Source: Jacaranda mimosifolia (Eukaryota > Streptophyta > Magnoliopsida > Lamiales > Bignoniaceae). Taken from it: a stretch of 64,000 nucleotides of DNA. A program made the translations under genes and the position numbers. A model generated the notes under the pieces. It was not told the origin of the DNA. It did not search any database and saw nothing but the letters and a program-made list of their open reading frames with translations. The stretch lies in NCBI GenBank assembly GCA_018894105.1, contig CM032127.1, positions 34,864,760 through 34,928,759 of the forward strand. Reading direction: 5' to 3'. This document shows positions 11,099 to 21,189 of this stretch, one piece after another; positions within the stretch are counted from its first letter, which is position 1; each line of letters starts with the position of its first letter.

Positions 11099-13298
11099 TG
11101 AAAGATAGAGATGGATTGGGATCCAAAATATAAAACCAAAATAGGCAAAATAAAAACCAATCATCTCATCCCAAGAATCATAATCGTGCTCTAAATAAGG
11201 ATTTGAAGGCAGAAAAATTACCTTTACAATTAGGAACAAAGGATTTGAGAAGATCACTCCAAATATTCTTCTATTGGAATATCTACAAGCTCCAACGGTT
11301 GGATCTACAAGCTCCCCCTCCAATGCTCCAAAAATTGGAAAAAATGGCATAACTTCTCACCATCAATACAGTGAATTGTTGGCCAAATTTTGCTAAAATC
11401 AGAAGCTCCTTAGTCGCCTAATGATGCTCCCAAAAAATCGGTGCAATGGCTTATCCACTAAGAAATTCTAAGTCCTCCAAGTGTAGGACCTCTAATGATC
11501 AAATCCACACACCTTAGACAAGCTCTAACTCAAACTTCCTTGTGCTAAAACAAGAGAGAAAGAAGGTGAGGAATGGCGATTTTGGTCGGGAGAGAATTTT
11601 GTGTGATTATTTAAAACGTGAATTATATCACACTTGGAGGAAAATGTGGGGATGACCAACTACCCCACCCCAAGTGATCGGCCACATGGCCCTTTTATAG
11701 TGGGGATGGAAGCTATTGGATGCTTCCATCACACCCTCCATACATTGTTAGCCAATTTTCCAATTTGCACATGCATTTGCATTTAATTAACAATTGCATT
11801 TCATCTTATGAAATGAAATGCTAATTTAATTAAATTCAAATGGACTATTCCATTTGATTTCCCTCCAAAATTTAAATTCTAAATTTAATTAAATTAGCTC
11901 TTTAATTTAATTAATTCAACTTAACTCCTTAAGTTAATTAACCTAACTTTTTAAGTTAATTAGTTAAGTTGACTAATTAATTGTCATATGGCACTAATTA
12001 AATTAACTCCTTAATTTAATTGGTCTAATTTAACTCCTTAAATTATTTTAATTAATTTAACACTTAAATTAATCAAGCCAAAAATGACCACTTGATAATT
12101 TGTCAACTTGTCCTATCTCCTTTGGCAAAAATGCCTACTTTGAATTTTCTATCTCCGAAGAAAATTCCTCCCATCAAATAAGAGTTTCCTTAAACTTTTG
12201 TGTGTGACCCTTTAGGTTCATCTATTCATTCGACATGGGCTCACAACTCTTTGTGATATTTTGAATATTAAAAATATTTGAATTAGTTTAAACTCATTTA
12301 CACTAATAACACTTTCAATTAATCTCTATTAATTAAGGAGTACCCGATCTCCATGGTCGATGTATAGCAATAAGTCTATAGAGCCCAACTAATTGAATGA
12401 ATGAATTATTTCTTGATGAACCATTGTAGCTTACACTTACCATGCAAACACGGTCCTTCCATCCCCTATGTCCCAAAAAAGGGCTAGGGCATAATATTTG
12501 TCGACTCCCTAGTAGCCTCAATAATTATGTCTCTACATCCAATGTTCGATTCCCCTTTATGATCTCAACTTTGGAGAACACCTTTTCCAAATTGTCATAC
12601 TGCCTTGCGCAAGGAATTTTTGGAATAGATCATCATAGAATACATAAAAGATGCACTCATTCTTCACAACAATGAGAAGCTGGATCCCATCTTGGATCTC
12701 ACAAACCTCAGTGCTTAAGTAGCTCATGCCCAATCTCAATCCCGTATGGCACGTTATATGATCAAGAAAAAGTCAAAGCATAAGGATCTAAACACAATAT
12801 TACTATGGATTCTCAAGTCCAATGACTAATTATATACACTATCGTAAGCTAGAGAACTTGCCACTATTGATGTGCTACTATGGCGATCTAGTTGATTCTC
12901 TGGGAGGGCCTTTAGTGAACTTGTTCTCTAATAAGCACCCGCTAACATGCATCTATATCTTATATAGATTGCCCATGTAACAAAGCAATATCCAACCCTT
13001 TGGAATATTCATCGTTAGTGCAAGTCTACCCAAATCTTAGATGCCCCATCTCATAAGATTTTAGACTAGAATACTTTAAAATCATGATCATAGAGACTTA
13101 TTTTATGATCACCATCATATGCATGACCAAGTTCCATAGTCTAATATGATTTAAGGGCTTTAATCAAATGCAAGTAAAGAGTAAAAGGCACAAGATAAAG
13201 AGGGCTATTTAATAAGAATATCATTCAATCAAGATTGTATCACAAGTGGAGTAGTTTTACATGCCAATCTAATTGGCTTGCGGAGCACTATTCCAACA
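11099..13298 (-). repeat. solo copia LTR nested in LTR of A
   Basis: A 2,200-bp LTR in reverse orientation. On + it runs from TGAAAGATAG at 11099 to ATTCCAACA at 13298. The flanks are cccag (11094-11098) and cctag (13299-13303), a 5-bp target duplication differing by one C/T change. No internal region is attached, so it formed by recombination between two LTRs. A TATA box on - (complement of CCTTTTATAG) lies at 11691-11700, and the dyad ladder at about 11880-12070. Confidence 0.9.
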
Positions 13299-13716
13299 CC
13301 TAGGTGAGTGGACTATGAATTAGAGGCATAACGCTTGGGAAGCTTAGGATTAGTTGATTAAACCTCCTCGTGGCAGTTTTTGGAGATTTATTGCCAACCG
13401 ATTGTAGCAAACTTTTCCTCCATTTTTTGCCATCCTAGAGGCTGTTATGGTGGTGAAAGTGTGCACAAAATTTGCTTAATTTTTTAGGGTTTGAAGTAGA
13501 GAAATCAGAACAAGGTAGAGGAGCTTGTTGATCTTCATTTGGAGATGTCCTTTAGGAGATCTAATTGATTCCTTTGATTCCTTTTTCAAAGGTAATTTTT
13601 CAACCTTTAAATCTTAATTTAAGGTATGTAGATAGATCATTGGGATGGTGATAACTAGTTTAATTTTTCCCTATTTTGGTTTAAATTTACGGTTCCTAGT
13701 GTATCTCCTACCTTCA

Positions 13717-14340
13717 AATGGTATCAAAGCCATCTTCATTCCTAAATTAGGATTTTAGTGAATTGATTCATGTGATGGATTGATTCTAGATTTCAAAATA
13801 TTTGATTCAATTAATGAATTGGAGTGTTTGGAGATTTTGCAAGTGGCTCTTATTGTGTTGGATTGAAATATGCCAATATGTGCTTAAATGTTAATTCATA
13901 TATTTACATGAGTTTTGATTCAAATCTTATGATGTTAAATTTTGATTTAGCATTGGATGATGTTATATGTTGATATATCATGTTAGTTATAGCTTTAATG
14001 TATTTTGGCTATTTTTGGATCCAATTAGATTGGAGTTAATTGGAGAATTTTGGAAAATGTTGATTCTTACTTAGACTTGATTTTTGAAGCACTTTGGGCA
14101 CTTGAATTTTCAATTTTAAAAGTGTTTGAAATTTAGAAATTTTTCATAAACTATGTGAATTAATATTATGGAGGTGTCCATTGGTTTTTGATACACAAAA
14201 TAAGGCACAAAATGCCTTAACTTGGACCTAGATGGCACACGGCAGGCTACCAGCCTTGGCCGAGCAATGGCCGTGTTGTGTGCAAGCCAGTTGTGTGGCT
14301 GGCTAGACGTGCTAGGCAACAGCTAGTCGAGCTACCTTAG
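13717..14340 (+). other. primer site and truncated leader of copia A
   Basis: The primer site TGGTATCAAAGCC at 13719-13731 is one base from the canonical initiator-Met-tRNA complement. The leader then follows the family pattern (AT-rich, then a GC-rich patch at about 14228-14335 with an AGCCAG/CTGGCT stem at 14285-14304) until it is cut off. There is no coding sequence. Confidence 0.75.
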
Positions 14341-16116
14341 GAAAGGTTTTGAAGCCTATTTTACTATGGCAGAGTGCAGGAATGGAAAAGAACAACCTCC
14401 AAAGAGAGACAGGTCTAGAAGCCGACAATAAACGGACCAGCAACCACATCAAGTTGAAGGCCCCCCTCTCATTCAAGGAGTGATCGACACTATTACCGGG
14501 AGACCAGCGTGTGAAGACTCTAGGTCCTCTAGAAAGAAATTAGAGTACAGCCTCAAAAGCTACCACAACACCCCGACTACTTTTTCATGTATCCACTAGT
14601 TCAAAAATTATCACCTTTGAAGACAAAGATCTCAAGCATATTGCAATGCTTAACGTCGACAGCAAACCCAATTGCCCTATTGTCATCACTGCCAAAATCA
14701 TCAAATATGTTGTTGAAAAGGTGTTGATCAATAATGGAAGTTCAGCCAATGTCATTTTTGAATGCAATTTTAAGAAAGATGGACCTAAGTAAGCTCATGT
14801 TCTCCCCTATAAGTATGCCCCTCATCAGTTTTGGAGGGTCAAAAGTGGTGTTCTTAGGATCAATCGAACTGATGACCTCACTGGGAACACCACCGCAATG
14901 ACATACAATGATGATCAAATACTTGATCGTCGATGCCCTCTTTACCTACACTGTCATCTTGGGATGACTAGTGCTCAACAACTTTTGAGCGGTAGTTTCT
15001 ACTTACCATTTAAAGTTAAGTTCCCAACCCCAACAGGAATGGGAGGAGTACTTTGCGACATTAGCGAAGCCTGAAGATGCTATACTATCTTAGTCTACAC
15101 TAAGACACCAAGTCCCCAACACAAAAAAAGAGCCTAGAATTAGATTTGCTATTCCCCAATCTTGAGGACTCGAGAAAGTGAAAAACAAAAGATACCAGAG
15201 TTGAACCTCTAGAGGAGTTCAAGAACATTCAACTCGAGCTGGGAAACCCAAAAAAATACACTAAGATCGGAACTCAACTGAAGCCACATACCAAGTGTAT
15301 GCTCATTGACTTCCTCTGCTAGAATGTTGATGGTTTTGCCTGGTCGGCGTCCGATTTGCGAGGAACAACCTAGATGTGATCATTCACTACCTAAATGTTG
15401 ACTTGACTACAAAGCCAATCAGGTAGAAAATAAGGGTATCGGTGAAGAGAGAAATAGAATCATAAATGAAGAATGTTGGAGCCACATATCAATAGCTCAT
15501 CAATATGATGTTCAAGAAAGAGATCGCCCATTCGATGGAAGTATACATCGATGACATAATAGTTAAGAGCATCGAGGAACACAATCATTTGAAGGACTTA
15601 GCCTATACCTTTTTGATCTTAAGGAGGCATGGCCTGAAGATTAACCCGAATAAATGCACATTTGGAGTTTGAAGGGAAAATTTCTGGGCTACATGGTCAG
15701 TCAACGAGGGATACAGGCAAATCCAAAAAATATTCAAGCCATATAAGACATCACCCCACCGAGGTCGTTTAAGGAGGTCTAGAGACTGGTAGGTCGGATA
15801 GTCGCCCTGAGTAGGTTCATATTGAGAATAGCATATAGAAGCTTACCTTTCTTCAAAATTCTAATGGCTATCCCAAACTTCTAATGGACAGAGGGGTGCA
15901 ATTGAGCCTTACTCGACCTGAAGAAGCACTTGTCAGAAACCTAAACTATAGCAAAAATTCCATTCTCCCTCAGCTAAAACCCCAAGTTGGAGAACGACAA
16001 AGATGATACTCTATCTAAGCATGCAAGCTCCACCTAAGGCATAGCTGAAGAATGATAACTTTATTGTTGCAAGACCACCCAAGCACATCTAGCACCAAGG
16101 CCGAGGATAGGATAAT
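14341..16116 (+). pseudogene. pol: gypsy 2 gag end, protease and RT remnant
   Basis: The reading passes through a segment like the Gag-protease linker (GVIDTI, with a GGPACEDS-like phrase near 14480). The protease site follows near 14721-14750, reading VLINNGSSANVIF; the usual catalytic Asp is Asn (AAT at 14730). RT motifs include DGFAWS near 15330, then a deletion of most of the fingers and palm, then GATYQ near 15480 and the catalytic box YIDD at 15544-15555 with IIVKS after it. KINPNKCTFGV and FLGYMVS lie near 15645-15700. Stops are frequent. The reading is cut at 16116 by copia B and resumes with integrase at 26464. Confidence 0.85.
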
Positions 16117-17329
16117 TGTTGGAAATAGTGCCCGGCAAGCCAATAGATTTGGGCTTGTAAAGCTATTTTCTTGTAAAAACAACCGTGATTGAATGATATC
16201 TTGTATATGGCCACATTCATCTCATGCACTATATTACTTCACTAGCATTTCGATGAAGTCCTTAGATCACTTAAAACTACGGGACTTGGTCACGCACTAG
16301 GTGGTGATCATAGAATAAGTCTTACACGGTTGTGATATTAAAACATTCCAAGTCATAGGATCTTCAGAGACAGGACGTCTAAGATTCGGATAGACTTGCA
16401 CTAACGATGCATAAATCCAATGGGTTGGATATTGCTCCATTCCATAAGCAACCGTATGTGATACGGGTACGTGTTAGTGGGTGCTTGTTAGAGAACAAGG
16501 CACTAAAGACCCATCGAAGACTCCACTAGGTAGTCGTAGTGGCAAGGCGGTAGTGGTTAGTTCTCCTACTTACGCTAGTGCATATTATTAGTCCTCTGAC
16601 CTGAAGATCCATGGTAACCTTATGTCCAGTCCTCATGCTTTGACTCATCATTGGTCACTTAGTGGGCTGTTCGAGGTGAGATTGTGTATGAGCTACTTGG
16701 CATGGAGGTTTGTGAGATCAAAGAGGGAATCTGACTCCTCGCTTTTGTGAAGGGTGAATACATCTCCTATGCATTCTATAATGATCGATTTCAAGAAATC
16801 CTTGCGCAAGGTGGTATGAAAATTTGGGAACGGAGTTTTCCAAAGTTGAGGTCATACAAAGGAATCAGACATTTAGAATAGAAGCATAGAATCGAGGCTA
16901 TTAGGGAGCCGACAAATATCTTGCCTTAGGCCTCTTTTGGGAGATAGGAGACAGAAGGACCGTATTTGCATGGAATGCATAGAGCTTTAAACGGTTCTCA
17001 TATAGACATTCATTTAGACCAATTAATTAGGCTCCATGGGCTTTAGGTTGGACATCAACCATGGAGATTAGCTACTCTTCAATTGATGAGATCAATTGAA
17101 TCGAGTTGACTAGTTTAAAAGGAGTTTTAAATTAGAATGAATATTAAATATTCAAAAGTTACAACGGGTTGTGAGCCTATGTCCAATGAATGGTAGAACC
17201 CAATGGATCACACACAAAATCCAAAAGACCTTCCTAATTGATGGAGAAATTTTTCTAAGTGTTAGAAAGATAACCTTTTTCCATGGCCGATTTTTGGGAG
17301 ACTTTTGAAGATCAATTTTGGCTTGATTA

Positions 17330-17535
17330 ATTTAAGTGTTAAATTAATCAATTAATTTAAGGAGTTAAATTAGGCAAACAATTAAAGAGTTAATTATTTG
17401 GTGCCACATTGATCATCAATTGATCAAAGTTAACTTAAGGGGTTAAGTTGACTAAAGTAAACTTAAAGAGTTAAGTTTACTTGACTTAATTGTTAAGTCA
17501 AGGCTAATTAATTAAATTAATTAGATTAATTTAAT
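17330..17535 (+). repeat. ladder of short dyads in U3
   Basis: Successive imperfect to perfect palindromes share the core TTAA-N4-TTAA but have different outer arms, for example TTAACTTAA..TTAAGTTGA, GTAAACTTAA..TTAAGTTTAC and CTTGACTTA..TAAGTCAAG. The same ladder recurs near 10500-10735, 11880-12070, 25430-25645, 31410-31590, 34240-34460, 49310-49520, 50990-51215, 52880-53075 and 60795-61010. It lies about 200 bp upstream of the TATA box. Confidence 0.8.
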
Positions 17536-17699
17536 TAATGGAAGAACAAGGATTTTAAGAGGGAAAATTCAAATTGGATTTGAATTAATTTGGAATAAGA
17601 TTCCAAGTTGGCAAGATGAAATTGAAATTCAAATTGCCAACTTGCACACAACTAATTTTCAGTTCCCACATCCTCATGGGATGCATCACACCTCACACA

Positions 17700-17719
17700 C
17701 TCTATATATAGATATAGAG
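17700..17719 (+). promoter_or_regulatory. TATA box of copia B LTR
   Basis: CTCTATATATAGATATAGAG is kept at the same LTR position in most family copies (25856, 31810, 49736 on +; 50772, 52636, 60600, 63783 on -). It is the probable core promoter. Confidence 0.75.
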
Positions 17720-18334
17720 CTGGAAAAATTTTAGTGCAATTTTCAGCATTAGAAAATCAAATTCTAAATGCTTTCCCTCAAAAAAAAAACCTTTCTAGGC
17801 AAGATATTCATGTGTTGAATTCTTCTTTTTCTTCCCTACCAAAACTCTCCAAAAACCGATCCTGCTCTATTTCCATCTTTAGATCTAACCCAACTTAGGA
17901 TCTGGGGATTTAGGATCTCATCTTTGGTGTGTGGATCAACGTTGGAGGCGATTTCGCGTGAGATCGCTATTTCACAATTTCCTGCAGATCGTCTGACTTT
18001 GCGAATTTTTTATGGAATCTGTGATGCGATTTTTGATCCAAATTTTATACTGAAGATATCCTGAGGTGTTAGGTATCTCATAGATTTTTTTATCAAATTT
18101 ATTGAGAGTTTTCGTTGGTCAAATTCGATCTGAATCCGCTGCGCCAGATCGAGTAGCGAATCGTCCAACACTTGGAGATTTGGTTTTATTCCTTGGATCT
18201 TGCTTCTAAAGGTAAGTATCTTCTTCTAATTCTGAATATAGTGCATGGTATGACCCTGGGATGACCGATTGGCATTGGATTTGGTGTTTTAATTTTGAAT
18301 TATTGTGCATCCTAATGCCGATTGTTCCTTCAAG

Positions 18335-18347
18335 TGGTATTGGTGCC
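18335..18347 (+). other. primer-binding site of copia B
   Basis: TGGTATTGGTGCC, two bases after the LTR end, is a decayed form of the initiator-Met-tRNA complement (TGGTATCAGAGCC is intact in copia C). Confidence 0.75.
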
Positions 18348-18905
18348 AATATCATGCACTTATTTGGATTTTTTGTGGACAATTGGATCATGTGATGATC
18401 TGATTGAATTCACCACATACTTGATTCATTGATGAATTGGAGTGTGTGGATTGAAGATGCTTGTGGTTCTTATCCTTGATGAGTTGAAAGCATGTTATTA
18501 TGTGATTTAATTGTTGATTCGTATAACTAGCATGTTTTAATTCATACTTGTTAATGTTGAATTTTGATTTGGTATTAATTGATGTTATATGTTGATATAG
18601 CATGTTTATGAATGACTGAAAGTGTTTTGGTCATTTTTGGATCCAATTGGATTGGAGTTTGTTTGGAGTTTTTTTAAGAATATGATTCTTACTTAGACTA
18701 GTTTTTTTTTTAAGCATGATTGAGCACCTTATTTTTCAATTTTAGAAGCAATTATGAATCTTAAAAATGGATAGATATGTATGTTAATATGTTAGGAATA
18801 TATGCTAGATTTATTAGTGCATAAAAGTTGAACTTTTGGGGCTTGAATTGCCCCCTAGAGGCGAACGGCCAGCAGCGGCCGGCCATGGCCGGGCGCTGCC
18901 TAGCT

Positions 18906-18931
18906 AGCGTGCGCACGCGTGTGCGCACGCT
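18906..18931 (+). other. perfect GC-rich hairpin in leader
   Basis: The arms AGCGTGCGCAC and GTGCGCACGCT are perfectly complementary around a GCGT loop. It sits in a GC-rich island (about 18840-18985) within an AT-rich leader. Equivalent GC-rich stems occur in A (near 14285), C (35835-35872) and D (59453-59468). An encapsidation or dimerisation role is possible but only inferred. Confidence 0.75.
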
Positions 18932-19831
18932 GCCCGGGCGTGTGCCCAGCCTGGCCGACAGCTGCATGGTGTTGCCCTGGGGGCGATTTTTGAGTTCACA
19001 AAATGTTCCTTTGTTGCTCAAAAGTCTTTTGCATCACACATGACTCATGTACAAGTGTTGTGCAAGGTCTCAAGTTTATGTTTGACATTTTTAAGTGCTT
19101 CTTAAAATTAGTTAAAGTTAACCTCCAAGTTAGTTGCATTATTATTATGCATAACCAATTATTTGTTTATGGGATGAACATTTAATTGATAGAATTAATT
19201 GTTAATTCTAGTTTATTTGTTGTTCATTTAATTGTTGAATTGATGATGAATGAATGGGGATGATCATGAGCCTTTAATATTGATTTTATTTATTTTCAAG
19301 TTGTTGAAAAATGGTTGTATTAAATTGTGGTTTGCATGCCTCGTAAATTCATCTTGTAATTGTTATGAGAGTAGAATCACTAGGAGTGAGGTTTTCTTTC
19401 TCATGTAAATGTTACAAGGAGCAAAGGAGTCCATTGGAGGCATGAAGACTTTTTGAAGGCCCATGAATATATGGGATACAATCATGTAATAGCTAGATTT
19501 AATCAACCCAGTTAAAATCAACTAAGTGATGCACCTATAGCTCTAAGTGCATCACTTGGTTAAGGCTCATGGCCATCCCACCCTAGATGTATGCTAGGCG
19601 CATTTACTTATTTATGCTTTCCATATCCTATTATTATATACGATGCAAGACTAGGATATAGAGAACCTAAATAAGAAGATAAAATGATGAGATCTTTACA
19701 AGCTAAAATCCCCCAACTTGGAAAGTCTAAGTTTTAAAATATTAAGTCAAAATGGATTTCAAATTAAAAGGAGTATTAATTAATCCAAGCCTTCTACCAA
19801 TAGTATATGGCATGATGACGCTAGCATTTTT

Positions 19832-20155
19832 GTGTGATATACATCCGGTCACGGGGGTCACACTTAAATGGAAAGTTGTGACCATATATTGAGCATACGA
19901 TGCATCTTTGAATTAAGAACGCCCATACATTATACACTCGGTCATGCAGGATGATGTGGTGCCCGTCTTGAATCAAAGAATAATTCGTAGGTTTGACTTA
20001 ACGCCAAGTAATGTAGAGGTCGTCCTATTATGGGGATCTACATGAAATGGTAAGGCAAAATATATCAAGAATTGTATAAGATGCAATTAGCAAAAGTTGC
20101 TTACCTTTGGATTGCTAGTAGATATACATCCGGTCACGGGGGTTTATTTGCAGGT
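19832..20155 (+). repeat. four short hairpin-like repeats in leader of B
   Basis: Copies lie at 19832-19863 (arms GTGTGA/TCACAC), about 19922-19960, 20011-20043 (arms ATGTAGA/TCTACAT) and about 20118-20155. Copies 1 and 4 share ATACATCCGGTCACGGGGG exactly. Spacing is about 90-105 bp, and the set ends about 165 bp before the proposed acceptor. Confidence 0.65.
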
Positions 20156-20342
20156 CCTTGGGATCTTGATTCTCACTAGGAAATATGATTTCCCAAATGC
20201 TTTTTGGGGGTAAGGTATTTGATAAAGTAGCGGGAGAAAAACATGCTTGAAAGACCATAAAGCATGCTTTCTGTATCAAATTCAATCACATGCTTATACT
20301 CTTTTTTTTTCCTCTTGTAGATTTTCGAAATCTTCAACTCAA

Positions 20343-21189
20343 ATGGCCAAAAATCCACTCTCAAGCATTTTAGAAACCAATAAACTAACCGGGCTTAACT
20401 TCCAAGACTGGCTTAGGAACCTTAAAATAATTCTTAACTCTGATAAGAGGACTTATATCCTAGATCAATGTCCCATGGACACATTGGGCGATGACGCATC
20501 TAATGAGGACCGCGAACGGTTTGCGCAATTTGTAGATAATGATCTACAAGTTCGATGCCTCATGATGGCTTCCATGACTAATGAACTCCAAAAGACTCAT
20601 GAGCAAATGAAGCATGCTTGTGAAATCTATAAGCACCTGCAAGAGTTGTATGGTGTGCAAACAAGGCACGAAAGGTTCGCGCTCTCTAAGGAACTCTTTA
20701 GATCACGGATGAGTGAAGGCTCCAATGTCCACGATCACGGTCTCAAAATAATTAGTCTTATTGAAAAGCTTGGATGACTCGATGTGATCATGGACAATGA
20801 CCTTTACATAGATTTGATCTTACAGTCATTGCCGCCATCGTTCGACCAGTTTGTTATGAACTTCAACATGTCCAAGCAAGAAGTTACGATTAACAAACTG
20901 GTGAACATGCTTGTGACCATAGAGGCCACGTTGAAAAAGGAGAAACCTCTTATGCTTGCTTCCACCTCTAGGTCGAAGGGCCCTAAAGGCCCCAAGAAGG
21001 GAGGAAAAAGGAAGAAAAGTTCTTCCTCTAAAAGGAAGCAACCCGGGAAGGGTTCCGGGAGAGCCAAGAAAAAGGCTAAGACTGATGCAAATTGTTTCCA
21101 CTGTGGTGAGAAGGATCATTGGAGAAGAAATTGTAAAGCTTACCTTGCTACTCTTGAGAAGGGTATATTTTTCATTGAAGTGCATTTAA
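20343..21189 (+). pseudogene. gag: gag of copia B, broken
   Basis: Starts MAKNPLSSILETNKLTG at the ATG at 20343; a longer in-frame start at 20247 would lie upstream of the proposed acceptor. The N-terminal half is the UBN2-like copia Gag fold (NFQDWLRNLKIIL, LYGVQTRHERFALSKELF, DLILQSLPPSFDQFV). A Lys/Ser-rich basic stretch follows at 20970-21080, then a CCHC zinc knuckle CFHCGEKDHWRRNC at 21094-21135, which binds RNA in the particle. A TGA at 20775 interrupts it (LG-stop-LDV), and near 21188 a one-base shift separates it from the protease. Length and order are otherwise normal. Confidence 0.88.

Larger units (their letters stand above)
9299..13716 (+). repeat. LTR of copia A, split by a solo LTR
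   Basis: Two segments, 9299-11098 and 13304-13716, join to about 2,213 bp, the same length as the other family LTRs. The second segment resumes U5 sequence and ends CTACCTTCA just before the primer site. U3 has the dyad ladder near 10500-10735, and a TATA-like TATAAATG lies at 10908-10915. A donor-like AAAG/GTAAT occurs at 13591/13592. Confidence 0.85.
9299..14340 (+). mobile_element. copia element A: LTR plus leader only
   Basis: Begins TGTTGGAATAATACCCC at 9299. The LTR ends at 13716 after a nested solo LTR, followed by a Met-tRNA primer site and about 620 bp of leader. At about 14340 the sequence switches to gypsy 2, so the gag-pol region and the 3' LTR have been deleted. The base run before 9299 (gtggg) does not recur after 14340, in keeping with a deletion rather than a clean insertion. 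Confidence 0.8.
16117..18332 (+). repeat. 5' LTR of copia B (2,216 bp)
   Basis: Starts TGTTGGAAATAG and ends GTTCCTTCA, two bases before the primer site. It carries the U3 dyad ladder (17330-17535), a TATA box near 17700 and a strong splice-donor-like site at 18211/18212. Confidence 0.93.
18212..20320 (+). other. leader of copia B, candidate 2.1-kb intron
   Basis: There is no coding sequence, but many ATGs. The left edge is CTAAAG/GTAAGTATC (donor consensus) inside U5. The right edge is a T-rich run followed by CCTCTTGTAG/ATTTTCG (acceptor consensus), 22 bases before the gag ATG at 20343. The same edges stand at equivalent places in copia C and D, and the donor alone in A. Removing this segment would give a short 5' UTR without the primer site or the upstream ATGs. 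Splicing is inferred, not shown. Confidence 0.55.

Noticed and set aside
14341..14341. A target duplication closing copia A
   Set aside because: gtggg before 9299 has no counterpart after about 14340. The element end is a deletion junction.
20804..21185. Overlapping minus-strand ORFs of 87 and 119 residues opposite copia B gag
   Set aside because: They mirror the Lys/Ser-rich gag coding strand. A similar shadow occurs opposite C gag (37710-38078), and it reflects codon composition, not a gene.
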